A stretch of DNA of 64,000 nucleotides from the NCBI GenBank assembly GCA_002778785.1, contig PEZS01000002.1, forward strand, positions 129,501-193,500. The letters run 5' to 3'. This document shows, piece after piece, positions 16,241-25,110 of this stretch; the stretch's first letter is position 1; each line of letters starts with the position of its first letter. The notes beneath the pieces are model-generated. The model searched no databases. It had not been told where the DNA came from and saw only the letters and a list, made by a program, of their open reading frames with translations. Position numbers and translations under genes: made by a program. The stretch comes from Bdellovibrionales bacterium CG10_big_fil_rev_8_21_14_0_10_45_34 (lineage in GTDB: Bacteria; Bdellovibrionota; Bdellovibrionia; Bdellovibrionales; 1-14-0-10-45-34).

Positions 16241-17977
16241 CTAATCGATCCAAGGCACGCTTGAAAAGCGCCACTCTACTCTTAACTCGTCATCCACTTG
16301 CTCGATGGGACTAGACCAGCGACGAATAGCCCACAGGTGGATGGCCGACATCCTTTCATCTAAGGACCATCGAAATCCAAACGTAGACTCCTCATCTTGC
16401 CGAGACGGAGATTTCATTGTGTCAAAACGGGCTATTAGATCGAGTTCTGAAAACAATCGGTGAAAGACGTCGATGTGGCCCGATGTTATTGAACCACTTC
16501 CCAAATACAAATCATCCGACTCGCCGTAATGGAATTGACCCGCAAACCCGACACCTTTAATTCTTGTCCTCAGAACGGCAAGTGCAGAGCGAATTTTTGT
16601 TCGACGAGAGAGCTGAGTGCTGTCTCCGTAAACGCCCGATACAAAACCTATAAATCCAAATCTATCTCGCCAGCCTAGCGTGGAGGCTAGTAAATAGCGA
16701 TTATCTTGAGGGGAGTCAGTCACGCCCTCGAACACGGCAGTTTGTGTCCATATGCCTGCTGAGGGTTCAAAAGAGTAGGAGGCTCCCTGACTCCGTAAAG
16801 GAACGAGCCCACTTTGGTAAATAAGCGACCGCGGAAAGTAGAGATCTCGCTCGTGAAAAATAGATTCATCCCCATGATAAATCGGAATCTGACCGACAGA
16901 AATCTTACCCAATGAGGTCTCTGTGTGAGCGAAGGCCTCAATAATTCCAAACTCCTGATGGCTCGGAGCAGGAGCCGTAGCAGAGTCTCTCTGTAGAAAA
17001 CTTGAATCTAGCGGATCAATTAATCGTGGACCGCCAGCACTCAGTTTTACGCCCCACTGAAGCGCCGGCGAAAGCTCTAGATCCACACGAGATGGTCCAA
17101 AATAAAAGCCGCTAAGAGTTTTTTCTTCAGACAACCGAAACTGAGGTGCAAGAAGCGCCGACATCTCTTTAGTTGTCTCAGCTTGACCTCTTACTGAGTA
17201 ACCTGAAAACCCAGCCGCCCAAAAACACAACAGCAGAGATGGCGCACTTTTTTTGAGTTCGTTAAGTGCCACGATCATTCTCTCTCTCACGCGATTCTTC
17301 AGATCCCGCCTGCCATCGTCGGTATATCCTTCGGTTGACTCGCTTTGAAGAATTCGCATTTTTACGGTGTGGACGGCTCTCGTTGAGAGCCGAATACCTC
17401 GTGGTGGCAGCACGCTGCTAACACCATGCAAGACAACGGGAACAACTGGGCACTTCGCTTGAGCAGCCAAAACAAAAGGACCGCTTTTAAATGCCCCAAT
17501 TTGTTCTTGCATCTGGCGGGTTCCTTCGGGGGCGAGTATAAAACACTCACCTCGCTTTACTCTTTCTCGCGCACTTTCGTAAACGGCAAGTACATCTTTG
17601 AGGTTATTTCTTGCGATCGGCAAAGCCCCCGCCACCCTCATAGCTTTGGAGAATATGGGTATTTTAAAAAGTTCAATTTTAGCCCCGAAACGAATTTTCT
17701 TGGGAATTCCCTTATGGCACACAGGGATATCAAGCAGCGATGTATGGTTGAATACGAATATGCAGCCGCCGTCCGGAAGAGGAGCCTCAAAACTCACATC
17801 TAGTTTCACGCGAGCGATTTTGAGGAGTCCCTTGGACCAATTCTGCACCAAAGACTCTCGCATCTCAGAGCGGCCCAATAGTGCTTCAATGACTGCTGAA
17901 GCAGAAATAATTAATGTCCAACCACCCAGTGCGGCGAGACGAAAATAAGACCAAATACGACCCACGATGTTCCTCAA
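16241..17977 (-). CDS. PlsC-type acyltransferase continuous in frame with a beta-barrel-like outer membrane domain
   Basis: Residues 1-240 are a 1-acyl-glycerol-3-phosphate acyltransferase: HTSLLD (HX4D) at 78-83, ARNN, APEGTR at 149-154, and VVPVVLHG. The expected stop is missing. Instead the frame runs through KKSAPSLLLCFWAAGFSGYSVRGQA (in two pieces, 242-251 and 252-266), which looks like a signal peptide, into about 310 residues of alternating short strands rich in aromatic and Gly residues. These resemble an outer-membrane porin-like barrel. An internal ATG at 17278 (residue 234), preceded by GAGAGAGA, could start the barrel protein separately. Either this is a true fusion, two overlapping products from one frame, or a lost stop. 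The gene follows the phosphorylase gene by 13 bases. Confidence 0.75.
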   Translation of the reverse strand: MRNIVGRIWSYFRLAALGGWTLIISASAVIEALLGRSEMRESLVQNWSKGLLKIARVKLDVSFEAPLPDGGCIFVFNHTSLLDIPVCHKGIPKKIRFGAKIELFKIPIFSKAMRVAGALPIARNNLKDVLAVYESARERVKRGECFILAPEGTRQMQEQIGAFKSGPFVLAAQAKCPVVPVVLHGVSSVLPPRGIRLSTRAVHTVKMRILQSESTEGYTDDGRRDLKNRVRERMIVALNELKKSAPSLLLCFWAAGFSGYSVRGQAETTKEMSALLAPQFRLSEEKTLSGFYFGPSRVDLELSPALQWGVKLSAGGPRLIDPLDSSFLQRDSATAPAPSHQEFGIIEAFAHTETSLGKISVGQIPIYHGDESIFHERDLYFPRSLIYQSGLVPLRSQGASYSFEPSAGIWTQTAVFEGVTDSPQDNRYLLASTLGWRDRFGFIGFVSGVYGDSTQLSRRTKIRSALAVLRTRIKGVGFAGQFHYGESDDLYLGSGSITSGHIDVFHRLFSELDLIARFDTMKSPSRQDEESTFGFRWSLDERMSAIHLWAIRRWSSPIEQVDDELRVEWRFSSVPWID

Positions 17978-17990
17978 AAAATAGACTTAA

Positions 17991-18746
17991 TCACAACCCT
18001 ACGTTCTTGAGCAATACATCAACAACAACGGGAAGAGTCTTTTTCAAAACTGGCGCAGCACGTTTAAGATTGTTCTTGAGATTCTTCTGTAGAGCGCCCC
18101 CTTGTTTACTCACCTCAGCCATGGGGTAGTGAAGACCATCTTGAGTTGCAACGGCCTTAGAATTTATGTCGGGAAGAGCCGTTCGCGAGTCATCTAAGAT
18201 GGCTTTGACAACTACCACTGAGATTTTATGTCGCCTGAGCGCTCTTACAAGCGGGAAGACCTCCATATCGACAGCCTCTGCGCCCGTGCTTCTAAATAGG
18301 TTAATTTTATCCTCTGGCGACTGAACTACTTTTTCGGCGGTGACAAGCGGACCAACTCGGTAAGTAATGCCCTCTTTTAATAGTGAGCGACCGAGCTCGT
18401 CACATAGCTCCATGTCAAGATGAAGATCAACAGGTCCTTCTTTGCGAACCGCGTCCTCTGCAATAACTCTTTCAGGAATAAAAACATCTCCAAGCCGAAG
18501 CGTTGGTCTTAAACCTCCGCAATATCCGAATACGAGAGCGTGATCCACCGCGAGATTTGCAAATAGACTCTGATTTATTTCGAACTTCTTGAGAGCCAGT
18601 TCGTGGCCCATTCCCAATTCCCAAAGTAAAACTTCGTGACCAGAGTCGTGAGTGCCACGCCAAATTTTATCCTGATCTTTCTTAAGATCGTAGACTTCGA
18701 GGACAACTTCGGTTTCGGGCCTAATAGCAGTTAAAATAAGGATCAT
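17991..18746 (-). CDS. Nucleoside phosphorylase / nucleosidase superfamily protein
   Basis: A 251-residue member of the PNP/UDP phosphorylase fold. The substrate segment HALVFGYCGGLRP, then LRLGDVFIPERVI, and the nucleoside-binding GAEAVDMEVFPLV are visible. The family cleaves N-glycosidic bonds of nucleosides, 5'-methylthioadenosine, S-adenosylhomocysteine or futalosine; the sequence alone does not settle which. A basic hydrophobic C-terminal tail of about 35 residues is extra. AGAGG lies before ATG 18746, which is only 2 bases past the stop of the preceding gene, so the two are coupled. Hopanoid-associated phosphorylases look similar, and the PlsC neighbour makes a lipid link possible, but this is inference. 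Confidence 0.75.
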   Translation of the reverse strand: MILILTAIRPETEVVLEVYDLKKDQDKIWRGTHDSGHEVLLWELGMGHELALKKFEINQSLFANLAVDHALVFGYCGGLRPTLRLGDVFIPERVIAEDAVRKEGPVDLHLDMELCDELGRSLLKEGITYRVGPLVTAEKVVQSPEDKINLFRSTGAEAVDMEVFPLVRALRRHKISVVVVKAILDDSRTALPDINSKAVATQDGLHYPMAEVSKQGGALQKNLKNNLKRAAPVLKKTLPVVVDVLLKNVGL

Positions 18747-18748
18747 GA

Positions 18749-19825
18749 TTACGCCTCTGAAAACAAGCGCGCTTTGGCGGCTTCTTTTTGTCTTAGCTTA
18801 TAGGCCATATGCGAAGTTGGGCCCTTGAGCGTTCGAGCATGGGTGTCGTAGTCCATTATCTGAACTTCATAAGGAAAGAAAAACCTAGAAGTGCGCCCGT
18901 CGATAGGAAGGCGAATCAGCTGCCTTGAAATAAACTTAATGACTCGGTAATCGTCAGCCGAGAACTCATTTTCACGATCTCGAAAGAGTGCCCTATGGGA
19001 ATCGGTTTGCAGCTTCTGCTCAAGTTGTTTTTCGATTTCATCCGAGTCTAACATACCCTTGGTCTCGGCTAGAGTTTCAAGAAGTAAGTTGACGGGATAC
19101 AATGTATTTTTCGACTGATCCGGCAAAATATTCGGAAAACTAACGAGCTCTTCAGCCACCAGATAGCGAACCACTCGAAATGCTTCAAAAATATTTCGTG
19201 AGACAAACCGAACTCCCATCTTGTCGTAGATTGATATAGCGACCGCCTGTGGCTTTGAGAGAAATTTTGTCACCGCGCTATCGGTGGCCTTAAAAGGTTT
19301 TACGTCAAACCTCTTAATAGGAATCTGATCCGCCCGAGATGTCCCGCCCAAAACGGTTCCCATAATGGGGTCTTGGATAAGATGCGGCCGGAAATTAGCC
19401 AGCACCTGCTCTTGAATCAGATCAGAAAAAGTAAAGAAGAGATCGTGCTCTATGTGCGAGATCACATGCATCGCTCTGAGGGTCGCGCAACTCCAACGGC
19501 GAACAGCCCGATCTACTTGATCTCTTGGTAGGCTGCAATAAACGATGAGTTGACTAGGGTCTCCCAATTTTTGGATGTCAGAGACTTCCGAAGGAGGGGC
19601 GCCCACCTCAGCCTGATAGTTTTCTTTAAGGTAAGTGATTGCACGAAGAAAGAGTGCCACCAAGCGATCGCGATCTTCTGCTTCTTCAAGATCATAACCG
19701 TAGGTCTTTAAAAATCGATGCGCTTTTTCAATGGTATCAAGATGCAGTGAGCGCAAATCGACCGCCGATTCTCCGCCAATCACACATCCTAGTATTTCTT
19801 CATTAAATTCTTCGGGTCCAAACAT
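18749..19825 (-). CDS. TIGR04552-like conserved protein with RelA/SpoT-synthetase-like motifs
   Basis: A 358-residue soluble protein that I associate with the uncharacterised TIGR04552 family of deltaproteobacteria-like organisms. Two stretches resemble (p)ppGpp synthetase domains. VAISIYDKMGVRFVSRN at about residues 190-210 is like the Asp-containing IYDxxGIRVI segment. YEVQIMDYDTHARTLKGPTS followed by HMAYK near 320-345 is like the catalytic-Glu EVQIRT...MH..AE.G..AHW.YK segment. The usual Tyr of the G-loop is not clear. The domain may therefore be a diverged nucleotidyltransferase. It is the first gene of a coupled three-gene operon with the phosphorylase and PlsC-barrel gene. Confidence 0.6.
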   Translation of the reverse strand: MFGPEEFNEEILGCVIGGESAVDLRSLHLDTIEKAHRFLKTYGYDLEEAEDRDRLVALFLRAITYLKENYQAEVGAPPSEVSDIQKLGDPSQLIVYCSLPRDQVDRAVRRWSCATLRAMHVISHIEHDLFFTFSDLIQEQVLANFRPHLIQDPIMGTVLGGTSRADQIPIKRFDVKPFKATDSAVTKFLSKPQAVAISIYDKMGVRFVSRNIFEAFRVVRYLVAEELVSFPNILPDQSKNTLYPVNLLLETLAETKGMLDSDEIEKQLEQKLQTDSHRALFRDRENEFSADDYRVIKFISRQLIRLPIDGRTSRFFFPYEVQIMDYDTHARTLKGPTSHMAYKLRQKEAAKARLFSEA

Positions 19826-19984
19826 GACCCCAGGTTACCCGCCGCTATTCTTTGTTGGCAAGTTTAACAATTTCCCAAACTCGCCCGAAATATTTGGCCA
19901 GGAATATTTGGCCAGAGAGGTGTATCCTAAGCATCTAAGCCCAAGACAATTGCCTCAGAGACAGTTCCGCCAGACATTTGCGAT

Positions 19985-20887
19985 TTAATTGCAAGCAAAC
20001 ATGCGGCAGGCCTCTATCGCGAAACCACCTATGTTTCCGCTCATTACGAGCCCCTGAGTATTCGTATAATTATTCTGCCCGTTGTCATACGAAATATTGC
20101 CTTGATAATAGATAACGCCGTTATTCTGTTTAAAATACCCGGTGAGCGTGACTGAACCGACGTTGTCTTGAAAAATGATATAGGCACCAATTCCATCCGA
20201 CGCAGAAAACAGATTGCTATTAGAAACTATCTGTCCTTGCGAGGATGGGGTGAGCGCAACAGAAACCGCATCAAGAAAGTTGCCCGCCTGATCTGTCATG
20301 TCGTCGTTGATAGCAAGAACAAGACTCCCCTGCGGGCTAAGATTTAGCTGCATCCCTAAACTAGAAGTCAGCATATCGATAGCCTGAGTGAGATTTACGA
20401 TGCCATTACCCGATCTGATTTGCACGTCTGCTTTTAAATACCCCTCAATTGGCAACTCCTGAGATCTCATATTCCCAAAATCTCCTCCGTAGGTAGCTCC
20501 CATAAAGTGCGCTAACATTTGCCAGGCGCTTCCCTGATCGCCATTCGAGTAAATATATCCCCAGCCTTTATTAGGTAGCGGATCTTGAAAAGTAGATTGA
20601 CCTTGGCCAGCCCCGGGCACACCGGGCACTCCGCCAGGTCCTACTGCACCTCTATCGGTTGTCGGGCGAACCTGAACGCTACCGCCTTGCTTCTTTCTCT
20701 CGCCGCATGCCGATAGTACAGCGATCGCTGCAAAGGATACGATCAGCCATTTCAGAGTCTTGGCACTTTGCTTCCAATTCCCAGCGCCGAAAACACTGAA
20801 ATTGCAATTGAGATAAGACACTCTTTCGACATGTACTTGCTTCTTCGCTTCTTTATGGCTCATCGTGCGCCCCGCTTTTTTGGTCAT
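19985..20887 (-). CDS. Lipoprotein of unknown function
   Basis: The protein has a lipoprotein signal (KWLIVSFAAIAVLSACGE, lipobox LSAC), so it should be lipid-anchored. A Gly-Pro-rich linker (GPGGVPGVPGAGQGQ) follows, then a domain of about 220 residues with many short polar beta-type segments and Asn/Gly/Gln. No family is recognised. The start is uncertain: ATG 20887 is used, ATG 20863 and an upstream TTG 20938 are also in frame, and all leave a long, charged segment before the signal. The Cys pair near the C-terminus (ACRMFAC) could form a disulphide. It does not look operonic with its neighbours. Confidence 0.6.
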   Translation of the reverse strand: MTKKAGRTMSHKEAKKQVHVERVSYLNCNFSVFGAGNWKQSAKTLKWLIVSFAAIAVLSACGERKKQGGSVQVRPTTDRGAVGPGGVPGVPGAGQGQSTFQDPLPNKGWGYIYSNGDQGSAWQMLAHFMGATYGGDFGNMRSQELPIEGYLKADVQIRSGNGIVNLTQAIDMLTSSLGMQLNLSPQGSLVLAINDDMTDQAGNFLDAVSVALTPSSQGQIVSNSNLFSASDGIGAYIIFQDNVGSVTLTGYFKQNNGVIYYQGNISYDNGQNNYTNTQGLVMSGNIGGFAIEACRMFACN

Positions 20888-21092
20888 AGGTGAGGCTCTG
20901 CCTCTAATAATTAAGTTTGAAGGTACGTGCTGCCTCAAAACATCCTAACTTCAAAGGACGTGCCATTTGTAAGCGGCACTGGGCCGCTGAGCCCACCACT
21001 TAGTCGAGCTGACCTGGGGAATCCTTTACCTCATCTACTCTAGCGATGAAGACGAGCAAATTGCGCCCAACGACTGTCTAACTTTTCGACAG

Positions 21093-21113
21093 CCCGGCGC
21101 CTCCGGGATTTTT
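21093..21113 (+). terminator. Small GC-rich hairpin followed by T-run
   Basis: CCCGG (21093-21097) pairs with CCGGG (21103-21107), followed by ATTTTTT. It is oriented for a plus-strand transcript, though no plus-strand gene is seen upstream, so it could end an unrecognised RNA or belong to the flank of the HNH element. Confidence 0.4.
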
Positions 21114-21141
21114 TGTAATTCTCCAGCGACTTTGACCGGTT

Positions 21142-22416
21142 CTAATTTGCCAGGGACTTTGACCGCTTTAGTCCCATATCTTCTGTTTCTGTATGTCTTC
21201 CACCTTCGTGATGCTGCAAGTGGTGGGACTTACAAAGAATAGTGACATTCTCTGGATTGTCTTTTCCTCCGTGTGATACAGGCTGGATGTGATGAAAATC
21301 TAACCACTTTTTTTCATGGCAGCGTATTCCTCGCTTGTTTATGTGAGTGCAGCGATTTCCATCGCGTAGAAGCACCTTATGACGAACCTCAGCCGGAAGG
21401 TTTTTGCGATGACTTCGCTTCTCGCGGTTTAAGGATCTTCTTGTCAGCCTTAATTTTACTGTTCTTGTGAACAATTGACCTTCGCCAGCTTCGCATTCGC
21501 TATTTAGACTGTACCTTTGATGTTCACTCTCGCGCTCTAAGGTTTGGTTTTTAAGCCTACGGCGTACTGTGCTTGTGAAAAGTACATTTGAAACACTATC
21601 GCTTAACCTCTTTGAACTGTCCTCTTTGTTTTTATGAACGTCTGCTTCGTATATTGCATTTTTCGCCGCAGCTACTTTGTGGGCGCTCTCTGGTCGACGA
21701 TAGTTGTCAATTTTAGTTTTAGATTCTTCTTGCCCTGTTTTCTCAGTTACTGCCTTTTCTGAATGTCTCGAGCGACCGCTTTCGCCGCTTGACCTTTGAC
21801 TTTTTGCCACGGCCCTTTGGGCTTTTCTTATAGGGTCTACTTTTTCGACAAAAAACTCCACGATTTGCTCAAGCGTTGCTTCGTAGCTAAGTGGTCGCTG
21901 AGTTCTTTGACATAAAATGTCTTGGGCTCTTTGAAACTTCTCATAAAGCTCTTCGCTGACACCAATCGTTAGCTTGATGCGATTTTCTTGCACTGGCTTA
22001 GCTGCTTCATGGACGACTTCTTTCGGGTTAACAAGCACGACTTCTTTTTCAAGTTTTTTGCACGGGAGGGTTTTACACAGCTCAATCCATGTCTGCTTGT
22101 TTTCAGGGGTGATGACGCTGACAATTTTTCTCGCTTTTGACACCGAGAAGTCGCCTGCTCGAATAGCCGCTTTCAACTCAGGCACTTCTCGAGATTTTCT
22201 CATAACACCAATGAAGCTTGCCGCTACGGACTCCGACAGTTTCAAAGCTTCTGTGCAATAGGTCCAAAGACTTCCGTAACCGAGGCGAATAAAGGCTCTA
22301 TGTTTTTCAACTTCGTCTAAAGCCTCAATAAGTTCTGCTTCGGCAGTAAGGTACTTTGCAGTTTTTTCGACGGCGTTAATGTGAATCTTTCTTAAAAAGA
22401 CATTGTCTGGCTTCAT
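21142..22416 (-). CDS. HNH endonuclease domain protein (DUF222/13E12-like layout)
   Basis: The 424-residue protein has an N-terminal helical DUF222-like half (LIEALDEVEKHRAF, GYGSLWTYCTEALKLSESVA), a low-complexity, charged middle (about 200-330), and a C-terminal HNH nuclease. The nuclease has RHKVLLRDGNRCTH, CHEKKWLDFHHIQPVSHGGKD, NPENVTILCKSHH. This matches the CxxC-H-N-H ββα-metal fold. Such genes are commonly multicopy and behave like selfish or mobile elements, but no transposase or clear terminal repeats are seen. An 11-base motif GACTTTGACCG occurs twice just past its 3' end (about 21127 and 21151, the second inside the gene end). Confidence 0.82.
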   Translation of the reverse strand: MKPDNVFLRKIHINAVEKTAKYLTAEAELIEALDEVEKHRAFIRLGYGSLWTYCTEALKLSESVAASFIGVMRKSREVPELKAAIRAGDFSVSKARKIVSVITPENKQTWIELCKTLPCKKLEKEVVLVNPKEVVHEAAKPVQENRIKLTIGVSEELYEKFQRAQDILCQRTQRPLSYEATLEQIVEFFVEKVDPIRKAQRAVAKSQRSSGESGRSRHSEKAVTEKTGQEESKTKIDNYRRPESAHKVAAAKNAIYEADVHKNKEDSSKRLSDSVSNVLFTSTVRRRLKNQTLERESEHQRYSLNSECEAGEGQLFTRTVKLRLTRRSLNREKRSHRKNLPAEVRHKVLLRDGNRCTHINKRGIRCHEKKWLDFHHIQPVSHGGKDNPENVTILCKSHHLQHHEGGRHTETEDMGLKRSKSLAN

Positions 22417-22741
22417 CGCGTCTCCTTTGCGTTTCTAGTTTCGAAGTCATTCTACACCTGGCTTTTAAAACACTGGTTTTTCGCTCTATACGAGTTCAGC
22501 AAGGGCGATGAAAACGTAGCTAAGGAGCGAGACAATTGGGTTTTAATAAATGGCGAGACGTAGCTTCTGGGCTGTTAAAGCGAAAGCAGATAAGAGGTCT
22601 AAGTCGTAGGTCAACGTTACGAAAAACGACAGAATTACTCGTCAAGTCCGAAGGCTGAGCGTCACGTAATTTTCCAGTGATTTTGTTGCGGCGTAAAAGA
22701 CCTAATACAGCGGCTAGAGGTTTATTCCGTCAAATCTGTTT
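22417..22741. other. 325-base interval with no recognised feature
   Basis: No open frame with a ribosome binding site, RNA gene or strong hairpin was seen here. It probably holds the promoter of the HNH gene and the terminator region of the SixA gene. Confidence 0.4.
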
Positions 22742-23227
22742 TTAGGTACTGGCGCCTTTTGGCGCGAAAGAGGCAATGACTTTACCAATCGGGCGAGAGA
22801 GATCTTTCGTTTCGACGAGTGTAAATTGTGCCTTCTTGAAAGAATTAATCGCGTTTCGTTTTTCGGTAGAAACAAATGCTTCCAGAAGTTCAGAGCAATA
22901 TGGTTGATGACCCACGACAACTACATTCTCAATCTCTGAATATTCGTTAATTGCATCAAAGACAGTTGAAAAAGAGTTGTGCGAGCCCAACCGCTCATCA
23001 AAAGTTGGCTCTGGCCAGCCTAAACACTGACACAGTCCTTTCGAAGTTTGTGCACAGCGAACATAAGGACTTGAAAGAACAACATCTGGATGAAAGTTCA
23101 CCTTCTTCAACATTTCACTAAGATCTGTAACTTGAGTTTGCCCTTTTTCTGTCAGCTTCCGACTAGAGTCTTTGCCGTCAGCAGAGAGATTTTCTGCGTG
23201 TGCGTGGCGAATGATGGCTAGTTTCAT
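22742..23227 (-). CDS. sixA: SixA-type histidine phosphatase
   Basis: A 161-residue histidine-phosphatase-superfamily protein. The RHG-like motif LAIIRHAHAE opens the protein. RKLTEKGQTQ, VVLSSPYVRCAQT and VVVVGHQPYCSELL provide the remaining phosphate-pocket residues. SixA removes phosphate from phosphohistidine in HPt domains or in the nitrogen phosphotransferase protein NPr. The size and the GHQP motif favour SixA over phosphoglycerate mutase. Monocistronic as far as seen. Confidence 0.88.
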   Translation of the reverse strand: MKLAIIRHAHAENLSADGKDSSRKLTEKGQTQVTDLSEMLKKVNFHPDVVLSSPYVRCAQTSKGLCQCLGWPEPTFDERLGSHNSFSTVFDAINEYSEIENVVVVGHQPYCSELLEAFVSTEKRNAINSFKKAQFTLVETKDLSRPIGKVIASFAPKGAST

Positions 23228-23367
23228 TGGCAGGCTCCTCGATCAGCGGGTTGCTGGCTCCAAAAATCTCATTATTGGTAAACTCATGCAGTCGGTTGCT
23301 TAGGTAATTAACTCCTAACTTTAAAGTATCGTTAGGAAGGTCATTGGTTCAACAAGAAGTTGATCCG

Positions 23368-25050
23368 TTATTTTACTCCCTTTCCCTGGGGTTGGCTCTG
23401 ACTACTACTCTCACCACTGTTGTTTCGCCCATTTCGTCGTCGCTCCTCAATGACATCTCTCTCAGTGGCCATCGTAAAGGCGTCTAAACAAACCATTTTC
23501 GTGATACCTCTTGTTCCATTCAAATACTCCGAGATCGCCTTCTGATAATCAGTTGCTGTCGCCCAAGGACCGAGGCCCTCAATAAACTTTCGTGATCCTC
23601 CGGAACCATTGCAAGCCAAACATCCCAACTGATGTTTTACCTTTCGAAGAGTTTCTGCCGAAAGCTGATCAGAACCAATTCGTTTATTTGCCGTGTTTCT
23701 AGAGCCAGTTGATAGACTGAGGCCAGGATAGCAGCAAGAACTTGCCGAGTGACGAAGAGCCCCTAGGTGGAGCAAACCATTTTCTTTTATTAGCGCTATC
23801 TCTTTTTCAAGCTCTACGGAAGAATCTCTGTCGATGGCGTCTTTGTACTGCTTACTGTCGTAAAAGTCTCGTCGAGTTTTCCGAAAACCGCTAAATGCCG
23901 TTCCGCAATTGAAGAAACGACTGTATTCTATCGCACCAAGTTTCACTTTTTGCCTTCTATCAGCAACATCCGTAGAACTCCAGAACTTCTGACTTTGAGA
24001 CGGCTCACCGTCAGTAGATGGGGTTACACCTAAGAAGGGACCAAATCCCTTTTGAACTTCGTAACCCTCAAAGCCACTTCCTCCATGCGATTTGAAAGTT
24101 TCATATTTTATTGGGCCTAAATAGGTCATTCCAAAATAGTTACCTCGCTGACCACCTCTTTTGCCATAAGTTGACTCTTTGGCGGCTTGGGCAAAACGCA
24201 AACCCAAAGGAATTGAATCCGTCGAGTAATCCAGCAATAATTCGTAAGCTTTAAGAGCATCTAGGCCTTCAGTGAGATCCCCAAGAGATCTGCTTTGATC
24301 CGAACTCGCTGAACCAGCTGATGTTTTAGTTATTTCAACTTTGTCTTTTCGCTCAGTGCCCGAAAGGAGGCCTGACTCCTGCGAAGTTCCAGAAGTGCAT
24401 CTTTGTCGTTTTTGGCTTTTTTCTGAAGGAGACTTCCAGTTTTCGTATTCGCCAAGAACAAGACACTTATAATATTTCTTTGTGGCATCTCTTTTTTCTT
24501 GTGTGATATTTACTTGCGGCAAAGCTGAGTTGTAGAGATCCTCAAGCAAAGCGTCACTCAAATAGTTAGAACCTGTCTCGTCTGCCCTCTTGCCACAATT
24601 TGCCATGTAGATTGCGATATATTTTTCAAGAAGCTTTTTTGCCTGAAGAGTGTAGTCCTCAATCTCATTATCAGTGGATTCACTATTTATTTTAGCCGCC
24701 TGAGATCGCAGGTTCATCGCTTCAACCCTAAGCTCTAGAAACTCTAGTCGAAGCGATGTTAAAGTGCCTGTAATCTCTCGGTCGGCAAAAGCAGAATCAC
24801 ACAGTGCCTGATTAATGTGGGCCAAATCAGTCCCTGATTTTTCGCGAGGTTTTAAACCAATTTGATCTCTTATTGTGTTAATTCGCGCATCATCACAGTT
24901 GAGAAACTTCTCAGACTCCGCGCGTTCACCCAGAGGACTCGCCGCTGGCCTTTGGCAGAGCCTGGCTGTATCGGCCTCGGTCAAGAGACAATACAATACT
25001 AATGTAGCTGCTAAAAAAATATTACGAGGCCAAAAACAAGAACGCGACAT
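23368..25050 (-). CDS. Secreted protein with glucosaminidase/lysozyme-like domain
   Basis: The 560-residue precursor has an N-terminal signal (NIFLAATLVLYCLLTEADTA). A helical, charged region with several cysteines follows to about residue 260. Then comes GLRFAQAAKESTYG...GNYFGMTYLG, which resembles the catalytic-Glu segment of Bax/FlgJ-type glucosaminidases (AQxALESGWG...NNLFGI). The C-terminal third is Cys-rich (SCCYPG, LGCLACNGSGG) and ends in a Ser/Gln/Gly tail. It probably cuts peptidoglycan in the periplasm or outside the cell, possibly in prey. The remainder of the protein is not recognised, so the call rests on one motif. Confidence 0.55.
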   Translation of the reverse strand: MSRSCFWPRNIFLAATLVLYCLLTEADTARLCQRPAASPLGERAESEKFLNCDDARINTIRDQIGLKPREKSGTDLAHINQALCDSAFADREITGTLTSLRLEFLELRVEAMNLRSQAAKINSESTDNEIEDYTLQAKKLLEKYIAIYMANCGKRADETGSNYLSDALLEDLYNSALPQVNITQEKRDATKKYYKCLVLGEYENWKSPSEKSQKRQRCTSGTSQESGLLSGTERKDKVEITKTSAGSASSDQSRSLGDLTEGLDALKAYELLLDYSTDSIPLGLRFAQAAKESTYGKRGGQRGNYFGMTYLGPIKYETFKSHGGSGFEGYEVQKGFGPFLGVTPSTDGEPSQSQKFWSSTDVADRRQKVKLGAIEYSRFFNCGTAFSGFRKTRRDFYDSKQYKDAIDRDSSVELEKEIALIKENGLLHLGALRHSASSCCYPGLSLSTGSRNTANKRIGSDQLSAETLRKVKHQLGCLACNGSGGSRKFIEGLGPWATATDYQKAISEYLNGTRGITKMVCLDAFTMATERDVIEERRRNGRNNSGESSSQSQPQGKGVK

Positions 25051-25110
25051 ATAAGATCATTGTAGATATCATTCCAGATAAGGCGACCAATTTTGCAGAT
25101 CTTTTTGCGA

